Translations under genes and position numbers: made by a program
Origin: Lineus longissimus
Lineage: Eukaryota > Nemertea > Pilidiophora > Heteronemertea > Lineidae
Reading direction: 5' to 3'
Assembly: GCF_910592395.1 (NCBI RefSeq)
Contig: NC_088312.1
Location: 5,146,001 to 5,210,000 of the forward strand
Length of the DNA stretch: 64,000 nt
The notes under the pieces: generated by a model
Told to the model about the DNA's origin: nothing
Seen by the model: only the letters and a program-made list of their open reading frames with translations
Database searches by the model: none
Shown here: positions 38,947 through 49,100 of the stretch, piece after piece
Position numbering within the stretch: the first letter of the stretch is position 1
Layout of the letters: every line of letters starts with the position of its first letter

Positions 38947-40832
38947 ATGCAGTTTAGAAAGCGACTCATATCCATCTTATTATTGGTAAACTTTGCCATC
39001 ATATTGACTTATCTCGCTAAAACGAACCTTCATGGACGAGAGGCGGTGAAGATGGAAAGCTTTGGTAAGTCTTGTTAATGCGTTTTCTTAGAATCTGACT
39101 ATCCTTCATGTCTACTCCTCTGATATTATGATAAGCTTCTGCATTGACCAAATTATATCTGTAGCTTTAGACCCTTACTTATTTGACTTAAACCCTGTTA
39201 TTCCAAGCCGAGCATAGGACACCAACAAGATTTCTCAACCTTCTCATTTCCCAACCTGTCTTCAGGTAATGTTTTTATCTATTTACAGTCAAAACAATGT
39301 ACACGAACGGCGTACACGTAGACCTGGATCCAAGTGAAGCTGAAATCGTTTTGGTCCTATTATAATTGATCTTTCTTTGTATTCTTCGCCCTTTTCCTCG
39401 CCTTCTTCTTCTTCTTCTTCTTCTTCTACCAAGTTCCAATATCAACATCGATCTTGATGACATGACATGACAACTGAAATCGATATAAGTAGTGCTTTCG
39501 TGTAACTACATACTACAAATAACTCGCATGGATTGTTTTCCAGTAATGCGATTACCGAGGGGAATTGTGAACATGACGAGAAACCCAGCAACAAGAACAA
39601 CGGTAAGTTGACCTTGCTATCTCGAACAGACCCATGCACAGTGCATATTTCTAAAAGTTGTCAGACAAATTACGAGGTATCCGTGACCATCGTAGGTGGG
39701 CATGATTCTTTGTCGAGAACTGATACTCATGTAAATTGGGGTCCATGAAAATATATTTCTTTAAGGCTACTTCTTTTGCACAGGTGGCTTGTTGTTGAAG
39801 GCACTGTCATTCATTGGCAGATCACAAAATCTCATGACAATATCTACATTCTTTCAAAGAAACGATATGTTCTTGTAACTGTTTGTAGTTATTCTTACAC
39901 TGAAGTAAACTAATTGTGTACCATTTCTATTTCGGCAGGCAACTGCAAGAGTATTAACTATCTACGAACAAAGGAGGCAGAAAGCTCGGGATGTCTGCAA
40001 GAAGCTGTTTCCGGGCGGAGTGAATGTGACGTCACTTACAAAACGTGACGTCAACCACTTTTTGGTCGACGAAAAACGCAAGTTCATCTATTGTCAGATT
40101 CCAAAGGTGGCATGCACTAACATCATAAGGCTTATGCTTGGTTTAAATGGAGTCGAAAACCCTTATAATATCAGCAGTTCTGACATTTTCCTCTACCAAA
40201 AGTATGATGTTTACTTGAATAAAATGCGCCTACAATACTACAGAAAGGAAAAGATTTGGGAGAGATTGACCAATGCGAACTACACGAAGTTTTTATTGGT
40301 TCGCGATCCTTATGAGCGATTGTACTCTGCTTACCAGCACAAGTTGGTCGTTGGAACTGTACAGTTTCTACAGATCTATGGTTCTCAGATATTAAAAAAA
40401 TATCGCCCTGGCCTTAAGACAAATGAATACAGGAGGGGACGTGGGGTAAGGTTTGATGAGTTCCTTACGTTCAGACTGAATCCTCAAGATTTTACGAATG
40501 CGCATGGGAGATGGAATAAGTCGGATGAGCACTGGGCAGAAGTTTATGATCTATGCCATCCATGTCACGTGGACTATGACATCATAGGAAAGTACGAGAC
40601 GGTCGAGACGGATATGACGCACGTGATTTCATCATTTGATCCGCCGACGGATCTAACATGGCCGAAACGAAGCGATCATTACAAAAACAAGCCCACGGCT
40701 GATATACTGCATGAAGGGTATAGAAACATTAGCAGCGGGCTGTTGAAGAATATATCTAAACTTTTTGATAGGGATGTCAATATATTTGGTTATGATGATG
40801 TGGAGTTCTACAAACGAAATAGTGTTGGTTGA
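38947..40832 (+). CDS. Golgi carbohydrate sulfotransferase, HNK-1ST/CHST8-14 family
   Basis: Exons 38947-39064, 39544-39602 and 39939-40832 join in phase to 356 residues, a typical length for the family. Residues about 5-24 (LISILLLVNFAIILTYLA) form a type II signal anchor, so the catalytic part faces the Golgi lumen. The 5'-phosphosulfate loop PKVACTN begins near residue 114 and the 3'-phosphate motif RDPYERLYSAY near 181; both bind the donor PAPS. HWAEVYDLCHPCHVDYDIIGKYE is the family's C-terminal signature. Several N-glycosylation sites (NVT, NIS, NYT, NKS) are present. The enzyme should transfer sulfate to N-acetylgalactosamine or glucuronic acid residues of chondroitin/dermatan or related glycans; the exact acceptor cannot be read. 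The small second exon is the least certain, and an extra exon near 39289 is possible. Confidence 0.88.
39402..39428. repeat. CTT microsatellite
   Basis: A run of about eight CTT triplets in the first intron of the sulfotransferase gene. Confidence 0.9.
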
Positions 40833-41178
40833 AAAGTATGATCTGTAACGCAACGTGAAGTACATCTACATTTTATATAGTAGGTTATATATGATTGTAT
40901 ATTTTGTAAAATAAGAAGTATGTGACCTAAGTATGTGACCATATTGGCCATATGTTTACATGTAGTATGTTTAATGAAGTAATGGAACAACAGCTGTGAT
41001 GTCGAAATCTTTTTTAACAAAAATAAGGGTAATTGTCAGTATGAATGTCACACACGTGTGAACGGAGCGATCGACCACCTGAATACTTACTAAACTGTGG
41101 AAGGTCCAACTCTGCATGAAAGCGTATTGAATCATGTTGAACTGCATGCATCGATTGCACATAAAATTGAATTTGAAG

Positions 41179-41184
41179 AATAAA
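41179..41184 (+). terminator. Candidate poly(A) signal of the sulfotransferase gene
   Basis: AATAAA about 350 bases after the stop and upstream of the foldback transposon. Confidence 0.5.
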
Positions 41185-41365
41185 ATGTTAGAATAATATA
41201 CATAATGTATGCGGAGTCGCTTTTTGGAAATAATTTTGACTTTCAGCCTCCGGTGTTTCAGTTGACAGTCGCAATTTGTCCTTTCCATAAACACTGAACG
41301 CGATAAACTACACACTGTACATTAATCGCGCTATATTTAAACGATGCGCAGTGGTGTACAATGTA

Positions 41366-42269
41366 CACCCTTGTCGGAAAGTTTATGGACACCAGTTTTT
41401 GCACATTTTCTCAAAAACGGCTAATCCTATTGAACCCAAATATTCACCAATGGTGGAGAATCTTCCTGGCTATCGAATGACGTGATAGTTGATATCAGGA
41501 CCAATTGCATAACAAAGTTATTACATAATTTTGAGAGGCATCTATTTTTCACTTTTTGGTTGATTTTTTTTAAATCGAAGTATAAATCTTGCACCATACA
41601 GATAACAATGCTAAGACTTTCTGTGAAGAAAGTATTTGAAAATATCATTTACTTTTCATGATATATCAAAATATCAAAATTTTGAGATTCTGAAAATTTT
41701 GAGATTTTTCTGATTTTTCGATATATCCTAGTAGTACCCATGTCCCCTGAATGAATGGTGATTTTTTTCTGATTTTCAACTAAAGGAACATCTTGAAATT
41801 ATAATATGAAAATTTTCATACTACCAAGTATCCACCTTTTCTCAGCAATATTAGTTGCTAGCTGTGCTAAATTGGTGCCAATCATTATTTGGGTATGACT
41901 TCTCAATGATACAGTTGCAAAAAACCCAAAAATATCAAATTATCAAAATATCAAAATTTTGATATTTCGATATATCTCAAAACCGAAATGAGATTTATCC
42001 AAATTTTTTTCACAGAAAGTCTTAGCTATGTGCAATATATACTGTAGGTTAATTTGGTTTTGAAAAATTGATTAACAAAAAAGTAAAAAAAAGATCCCTC
42101 TCAAAATTATGTAATAACTTTGTTATGCAATTGGTCCTGATATCAACTATCACGTCATTCGATAGCCAAGAAGATTCTCCACCATTGGTGAAAATTTGGG
42201 TTCAATAGGATTAGCCGTTTTTGAGAAAATGTGCAAAAACTGGTGTCCATAAACTTTTGAACATGATTG
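41366..42269. mobile_element. 904-bp foldback / Tc1-mariner-like MITE with arms of about 300 bp
   Basis: The left end CACCCTTGTCGGAAAGTTTA and the reverse complement of the right end CAATCATGTTCAAAAGTTTA open long inverted arms that match closely for about 240 bases, for example AAAATGTGCAAAAACTGGTG on the right and its complement on the left, then more loosely to about 41700 and 41930. The element is flanked on both sides by TA (41364-41365 and 42270-42271), the target of Tc1/mariner-type transposons. The centre is AT-rich with repeated ATATCAAAAT and has no transposase ORF, so it is non-autonomous. The superfamily assignment is inferred from the TA flanks. Confidence 0.85.
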
Positions 42270-42271
42270 TA

Positions 42272-42854
42272 CATGCGCGTGTACTTTCTCCGCTATACAG
42301 AGGGATTTCAACCTCTTTGGCGAAGGCCCAAATAACACATTGCCGTGGTTTGCTATGTCCCTGCGCTAAACGGGGCTCGAATACGATAGACATGGCTAAA
42401 CTGTAAACAATTAACGCAACCGGACTCCAGACACTGACGTTCTTGTGAGAAAAGCGTCGCCAGATGATAATCAATGCCTTCATTTGCATGATGAAAAATG
42501 ATGCCACCAGCTCTATCCATAAAGTGATATTGCCATTGTTATTTTACCCCAAGGTAATCGTTATCTTCCAATTAAAAGACGGGAATATGAATAAGGTACA
42601 TGTATAGGACCGGTGCTTTAGGATATTACCGTCTTTCATCGCATATTCAATTTCCACTAAAAACCGCAGGAAATATGCTAATGATGAACATAACCAAAAT
42701 ACTTCATTGATGACACCATCATTAGAAACGTCTGACGAATATATCCTAAGGTATCTAATACTGGCTTAACAAAATTACCTATGCGTGAGAACCATTTTGG
42801 TAGTCGAACGGTACATGTCATCAAAATACAAGCTTTCCAGTAGACTATCAAAGC
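42272..42854. other. Gene-free stretch
   Basis: Nothing supported between the foldback element and the next ORF. Confidence 0.45.
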
Positions 42855-43550
42855 ATGGCAATGCAGGACAAGCGGTGGGTTTTGATGGTACTGGTTCTCC
42901 GGATACATTTCAGCCAACTTGCTGCAACTGGTATTAAGAGGACTAGTGCCGCTGCAACTAAATTCCAACCAGTGGTGACAAGTGGAACATCGGCAAACGT
43001 CTCTATTGGGCCCTTGACTACTCCATCGTATAGTGGGAATGTATCGTACCCTACTGCTTCACCAAACGATGCTACTACGTCTGATGATGGCCTATCGTCT
43101 ACTGAGTTCGGGGCTAAACGAACTACTAAATCGGATGTTACGGCACCTACATTGTTAATGACAACCCCCTTGACACGACCCCGCCCTTACCCCAAGCAGC
43201 AAGTAACGAGGAACACATACAACCAAATTGGTCACCAGACAGGAGGACCGAAATCTAAACAACAAATTCAGAATCGACGCAACCATTCACACATTTGGAA
43301 CCATCGACCGACACCACAACATCACAATCATAATCATAATCAACGGAACCATTCGTCGACAGGGAATCCTCTTCAAGGCTTGTTGCAAAACGTGCAACAA
43401 CTTGTCCAACCAAACCCGCTCCCAACGAACCGTTCAGCGTCTTCACCAATGGTATCGACACATGCTAACATAACCCAAGGCAAAAACGTAACAGGTTTGT
43501 GCTTTCTGTATAGTTCATCAGAACTTCAATCAGAAAATAGCAGAAATTAG
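42855..43550 (+). CDS. Secreted Thr/Ser/Asn/His-rich low-complexity protein (may be a first exon)
   Basis: This 231-codon ORF starts with a plausible signal peptide (WVLMVLVLRIHFSQLAATG core). It is followed by a mucin-like Thr/Ser/Pro region with NVS sites and then an Asn/Gln/His-rich tract (HHNHNHNQRNH near residues 156-166). No folded domain is recognised. A donor-like AACAG/GTTTGT site lies near 43496, and an acceptor near 43951 would continue in phase for about 46 codons, so the protein could have a spliced C-terminus. His-rich tracts may bind metals, but that is speculation. Whether it is expressed is unknown; codon use gives no strong verdict. Confidence 0.45.
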   Translation: MAMQDKRWVLMVLVLRIHFSQLAATGIKRTSAAATKFQPVVTSGTSANVSIGPLTTPSYSGNVSYPTASPNDATTSDDGLSSTEFGAKRTTKSDVTAPTLLMTTPLTRPRPYPKQQVTRNTYNQIGHQTGGPKSKQQIQNRRNHSHIWNHRPTPQHHNHNHNQRNHSSTGNPLQGLLQNVQQLVQPNPLPTNRSASSPMVSTHANITQGKNVTGLCFLYSSSELQSENSRN

Positions 43551-44776
43551 GAATGTACCACATGTACTACATGTACCACTGGATAACTGTAGAATGTATA
43601 GCCTTCACCAGCTAAAAATACAAGATCTAAAATTCGGTCATCTTTTAAGATTTCGATTATTGAAAAGAAAGGTCTATCATATTGGCAGATAGGCTTGGCC
43701 ACGGTGGCTTGGCTTAGGCTACGTTTATTTTCCGTATTATATTCCGGATTTGTTCATCTAGCCGGCAGGCCATTTTCATAACCGACTGCATGTGTGGTGA
43801 TTGCGTTATATCCCAGCCCCTTACTATTAGCAGTTTTCCAGCCTACACGGATGTAGTCACACAGGTTCATCGAATTTTCCTATTAGGCCTATAACAAGTA
43901 TGGATTAAATCTATACTTGATTGTAATAATATCATAAATCTATAACTTCAGGTAAAATAGTGATGAGTACTCTGTTCACCTTTTCTGAAGAATTTTTGCA
44001 TTGGCGTTTTCCCCTCCTTTTCCATCCATGTAACTGTCACAAGTGTCTCGCTGGCAGCAATGTGTTGTACATATATGTAGCTATCATGTGTTGTAGTTAA
44101 GCCTGTTCTTATCATTTTATAGTTTACATGTTTTAGGGAAGCAATTTACCTTTCATACATGTGTAGCTTAGCTAATATTATTAGTCATAGAGCCAATATT
44201 TGTGTAGCTCATCCCACTTATTCAGCCACCGTTGGTTCAGAGTAGCTTTCAGTAATAGTTGGACTCCCACTCTGTCCAATTCAACCAAATCGTCCTTTCT
44301 GCACGTAAAACAATTCAAGTTGTAGATTATATCGATCACACACCCATCGCAAAACATCGCGCTGCGACATGAAAAGCGTCATAAACATTCTGTGGTACAA
44401 AATGAAAAGTGATAACAACAATCGGACGCCCTAACTGCCTATTCTTTATTCATGACATGTTAATATCCTGACAACGGTGATGTATGTTACGATGTTAGGA
44501 AAACACAATGCCGGTGACCATTGCCTAGTAACGAAGAGGGCCTTAACTTAAAAACCTCATGACCAACTCGCGATCGCCTAAGAAAACATCACAACTTAAC
44601 CTAACGGGGGAAAGACTGGAACCATTTTGAGTTAAAAGCTTTTAGGAAGTTTTTAGATTGGATTAAGAGATTATTGGTTGAGATTGACTTTGCTGGTCAC
44701 AAGCTCGCGTGGTTCGGATTAAGACAGTCGCTGAAGAGGACTCTGAGAGGTTGTCGGGCCTACTTGCCTTGTCATC
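43551..44776. other. Intergenic stretch upstream of ODF3
   Basis: There is a possible second exon for the preceding ORF near 43952-44090. Nothing else is supported. Confidence 0.35.
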
Positions 44777-47700
44777 ATGCCGGCCGCGAAGGAAGATGTA
44801 CCGAAGGAGGAGTATCCAAAGATCGAAGCTATGGAACGGGGTAAGCTGAAATAATTTCACATTGAACATCTTACTTTAAACTTGAGACAAACTGGTAATC
44901 GCAGATACAACTTGCTTATTAAAATTTAGGAAAGTGCAACGTATCCTGAAATTTGTGGCTGAAAATCAATCAATAATGGAATCGGCTGTAGTTTAACGCG
45001 TATACCGTACATGTTTAGTTTGATAATCGCTGGTATCTTCAAAATTGGTAATGTCAATTTATTTTATCAAAAACTTAAAGTGCGTGAGGTGAAACTGTCT
45101 CATGATCAGCATCTACTTATAACTCATTTGATATGCCAACATATTGTTAGTGCTTGGCAGCATGAAGGTTATTGTTTTACAAATCGTATCTGTTATCTAT
45201 AGATCTGAAGTTATCACTAAAATGTGTTTTAAATGGGATCAATCAACTTTAAAACCACCTCACCATCATATCACATTGCCATGTTGATACATGCAGTTTC
45301 AGTAGCTGACTAACCATATGAAATGGAAATTCATGTATGTGTTATACACGAGGAGGAGGAGGCTGGATTATCGACATAGTACTTGCTGGTCTACTGCTAT
45401 ATGAAAATAAATGGTACTAATATAGTACACATGTATAAGCTTGACTTGTAATTCTCAGCATGAATAATGATCAAACATAACATATCTATATACATTTAGT
45501 CATATCCCATCTCATATTCAGGATGCTTCAGAAGTCCTTAAATTCAAATGTCAGTTAAAGACCTGGCTGTACGTGAGGCACTTTGAGGGGGCAGCGCCTT
45601 GAGCACGATTTGTTCGGTGGAAAGGCGCCCCACACAAATTTTATAATGTAATGTAATGTAATATGAAACATTGAGTTACCAATAATAATATCAGTTACTG
45701 CCTACTATGTTTGTGCCATCAGTGCATTTATCTTAGCTTAACTGACTTAACAGAGGGGATTTCCAATTGTCTAAATTCTTGAAAGGAATTGAAGAGTATT
45801 TTCATCAAATCAGTATGTCAGGACATGTCAGGATAAATAATTTGAGAAGGTCACCACATGTGTAGTATAATATTGATATGCTCGAGTTCAAAATGTGTCA
45901 TACATCTTACATAACTATTATATTGGACACCAAGCGTTTAGCTATATACACGTTTAGACCTAAAATTTATAATCATTGATGACAAAGAGCTAGGCAGAGC
46001 ACATATGACGCTCCCCCAATGTGAAGTGTCATCAACACAGTGCAACTGATTATGCTATCAGCGGGAATTTGGTCTTTCAATGGCACTGACATATGGCAGA
46101 AGCAGAGCCAAGGCCGAGGAAATACTTCAGAAAGCCGTCGCGAAAAAGCCACTGCTGTACAAACACATCATTGCTGCTAAGTGACATAACGACAGGCCTA
46201 TGAGTTTGTATAACAAAGAATTGTGATGTTTAAAATATCACCAACTTTCTCTCTCACAAATAAAACTTTCTCACCAACTTGACTAATGCACTAATTTCAG
46301 TAAATAACTGAGTAAATACGGTAAACCACTTATTGTAGACCCCGGGGGCTTGGAAAATATGAAACAATATTTCGACAAACTTTACATGGTCCCATGATTA
46401 AATATCAACAATTCCTCATTTATTGGGAATGAAGTTATGCGTATTTTAATACTGTATAAGTAAAAGTGGCGAATGTAGCGGACTGAAATGTTGAGACCCG
46501 TGCTCTGACGATTATCTTTATTTATTTTGAAAATGTTGCTGTTCTATTCAAGAAAGCCCACTTATATTAAGTACATAAGTAATGTAACAATGACCAATGG
46601 TTTTTGTATACTGGAGTAAAGCTGAAAACAGACACGACAATGACCAATGGTTTTTGCATACAAGAGTTGAGCTGAAAACAGGCACGACAATGACCAATGG
46701 TTTTGGTATACTAGAGTTGAGCTGAAAAAAGACACGACAATGACCAATGGTTTTTGTATACTTAAGTGGAGCTGAAAACAGACACGACAATTGACTGAGA
46801 CCATGTTTCTTTGCAACTTTATGATCGTTTGCGTTCACTATACTAATTTTACATTTTTTTTTTTTTTTCTTTTTTTGATTCCCACCTCTAAATCAAAATG
46901 ATTTCCCCCTGTCTCCTTCTTGATAGCTGCTGCATGTATTTGGTTTTCTATTCCAGGTCCAGGCCCGGGGAGATACCGCCTCCCACCTCAACTTGGTCAC
47001 TTAGAACACGACACCCGTAGGAACAGGGCTCCAGCTTACTCTTTTGGAATCAAAACAAGTCGTAAGTGCAATCATGAATTGGCTTGATAGAAGAAGATGA
47101 AATGTTGGCAGGCAAACATAATGCTTGGTCAATAATGCATTTGTTGACAGAAATCACGCTGGTCTTTACTCTTACATCAATATTTCAAGTGAATTTGTTA
47201 GTCCAGGTCCATCTTGCATAATGAGGAGCAATATATCTTGGCTTGGAAACCTGCTGCTAACAATCGATTTAGTATATCGTTAGCATAAGACCCCGAGAAA
47301 AGAATAACATATACGGTTATCAATTTGTGCAAAATTTCCTCACATGAATGCCAATCGTGTAGATCGATAGCTACAGCAACAATTGGAAAAAATGTAGCAA
47401 ACACCTTTAGATAACTTGCCCATTGGACAGGCTTGACATGGTGACCACGATGAGAGTAAATGTCTCAATGTCTCGTTCGGCGTTCGTAAGTTTAATGAGG
47501 GGGAACATTCAGAATGGCTCTTTTCGTTTTGCAGCATATTCTGAGAGGACACCTGGCCCAAGTTATTCAATCGATTCAGCCCTCACGAGATTTGGGAGAG
47601 ATGGAACGTTCCGTTACTCAATGCTGGGAAGACATGCTCTCACAAGTAAGTAATGCCTCTAAATGGCAAGCTTCAAAATTCGGTGGAAGTTTAGGGAAAT

Positions 47701-48335
47701 CTTTGGCTAGTGAGCATTATCTGTCGCCGTCGTTCACTATACACTGACACAGATCTATATACTAAATATATCTGTGATCCTATCTAAACTCAGCTTTGGC
47801 CTAATAAATTCTGTCTGTAAGAAGCATCATTAATTTCTTTCTTCCTTTTTCAGAAGCGTACAATACTCCGGCTCCAGGGGCCTATAACCCGGAGCACGTC
47901 ATCATCGATAAGGGAAGTCTTGCTCCAAAATACAGTCTGAGCCATAGGACTAACTTACGTCGAGCAGACAAGATCCCAGCTCCAAATTCTTACAATATCC
48001 CCTCCATGGTGGGGCCGGTCATTCCCACCAGGCGAGGAGGGCCTGCCTTCTCTATGGGAAAGCGGTTAGACCATTACAGCTCTACAACGGACTTGGCAAA
48101 GACACCTGGTCCAGCAGCTTACATGGCAGTCGATCCGACCACTAACAAATCAAAACCTAGTGAATATTCGATGCAGGGGCGAACCAAGCCTTTGCAAGAC
48201 AAGACGAATGTCCCCGGTCCAGGAGCTTATAATCCTGAGAACGTGAATATAAACAAACCTCATAATCCTAAGTTTACCATGGGTATTCGACACTCACAGT
48301 ACCTTACACCGCTCATTGTTGAAGTTAGTGACTAA
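44777..48335 (+). CDS. ODF3: Outer dense fiber protein 3 / CIMAP1A orthologue (sperm-tail PG-rich repeats)
   Basis: Exons 44777-44840, 46957-47061, 47535-47645 and 47854-48335 all join in phase 1 across GT-AG introns and give 253 residues, almost the same as vertebrate ODF3. Sperm-tail PG-rich (STPG) repeats are visible in order: GPGPGRYRLP, TPGPSYSIDS, APGAYNPEHV, APNSYNIPSM, TPGPAAYMAV and VPGPGAYNPE, alternating with AYSFG, YSMLGR and YSMQGR type segments. The C-terminus GIRHSQYLTPLIVEV matches the characteristic ODF3 end. STPG proteins associate with microtubules in sperm flagella and cilia, where this one probably stabilises the axoneme or outer dense fibres. The first intron (2.1 kb) carries a retrotransposon tail, a 34-codon ORF and a tandem repeat. 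Confidence 0.93.
45520..45663 (+). mobile_element. 3' end of a CR1/L2-type non-LTR retrotransposon
   Basis: The stretch encodes a short reverse-transcriptase C-terminal-like tail (LKFKCQLKTWLYVRHFEG then stop, reminiscent of FKSRLKTYLF in CR1/L2 ORF2). It is followed by a GCGCCTTGAGCACG and AAGGCGC stem, and ends in a short TAATG-type microsatellite (ATGTAATGTAATGTAAT). Such a 3' structure is typical of 5'-truncated CR1/L2 insertions. It lies in sense orientation in the first ODF3 intron. Confidence 0.6.
46080..46184 (+). CDS. 34-codon ORF with coding-like composition, inside ODF3 intron 1
   Basis: ATG at 46080 opens a 34-residue basic peptide beginning MALTYGRSRAKAEEILQKAV and ending HIIAAK. 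Its balanced, Ala/Lys/Glu-rich, helix-forming sequence differs from the AT-rich intron around it. It could be a microprotein, an unannotated alternative exon, or a fragment of a processed pseudogene. I do not recognise a parent protein. No splice sites clearly attach it to ODF3. Confidence 0.3.
   Translation: MALTYGRSRAKAEEILQKAVAKKPLLYKHIIAAK
46587..46790. repeat. Tandem repeat, 4 copies of 50 bp
   Basis: TGACCAATGGTTTTTGTATA-type cores start at 46591, 46641, 46691 and 46741, exactly 50 bases apart, each followed by GAGCTGAAAACAGACACGACAA with a few changes. It lies in ODF3 intron 1. Minus-strand ORFs over it are repeat by-products. Confidence 0.95.
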
Positions 48336-49100
48336 TGGAAGCTGAAAAGTATTTGAGCTAACTTAACCAAGCTAATGTTATACGATGAATTAAAGTGGGG
48401 TCCATCCGATTCAATCTTTGCAATGGAAGGCTCCCACACACACAGCAAATCGTGTCTTGCGATGATTTCGATGACATGGTCTTTGGCATTTCTTTTTTAA
48501 CCGCTTGTGATGCTTGATTTCAAATCATCCCGATGAAATGGAACTTTCTGTGACAGCGTATCGCGGAAGGCCGTCAGTTCGGTGTGGAATTGCTTATTGA
48601 AAACTATTGTTGATGAATTCTTCCTGTTTCTCTACATTGTATACTAAATCCAAGAGCAAACAGGGAAATCGTCAGCGAGATAATGTTACAGAGGTCTTAT
48701 TTTAAAAAGAAAAACGAACGTTTGGCTTTTTCGGCGTTAATGATGTTGTGTCTTTTGCGACTTGGACGAGCCAGTGCAAGAGAATATAATCATAAAGACC
48801 TCTGTGACATGATCTTGCGGACACTTCCATTGTGTGCTCTCAGCTTTACCTGTACGCGTTCGCCATCGGTGTTGTGATCGACTGAAGCTGTATCATATTT
48901 CCGTCCAAGCATTTTAAGTAACTGTGATATCATTTTTATTACCTTTACATGTAGCCACTCAAGAGATAAGTAGTTTTATTTATATTTGTGTAAGTGTACA
49001 ACTAACATTAAATCTTGCATTGATCCACAACTCAATTCTTGTAAACATTGTGAATTTGTATATATAGAATTTCTTTTGAAATAAAATCTTAGAATGAAAT
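48336..49100 (+). other. Probable 3' UTR of ODF3
   Basis: Non-coding sequence ending shortly after AATAAA at 49080-49085. It includes a segment of about 58 bases (near 48792) similar to one near 24139. Confidence 0.5.
49080..49085 (+). terminator. Candidate poly(A) signal of ODF3
   Basis: AATAAA about 745 bases after the ODF3 stop. It is the first canonical hexamer I see there. Confidence 0.5.

Noticed and set aside
39289-39357. Possible extra exon of the sulfotransferase
   Set aside because: A good acceptor (TTTACAG) is present and the frame is open, but the donor (GTTTTG) is poor, and the three-exon model already gives a full-length protein.
43952-44100. Second exon for the secreted low-complexity ORF
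   Set aside because: The phase fits and about 46 codons are open, but this length is often open by chance and the sequence has no recognisable domain.
46548-46838. Two minus-strand ORFs of 84-96 codons with repeated peptides
   Set aside because: They are the 50-bp tandem repeat translated in two frames.
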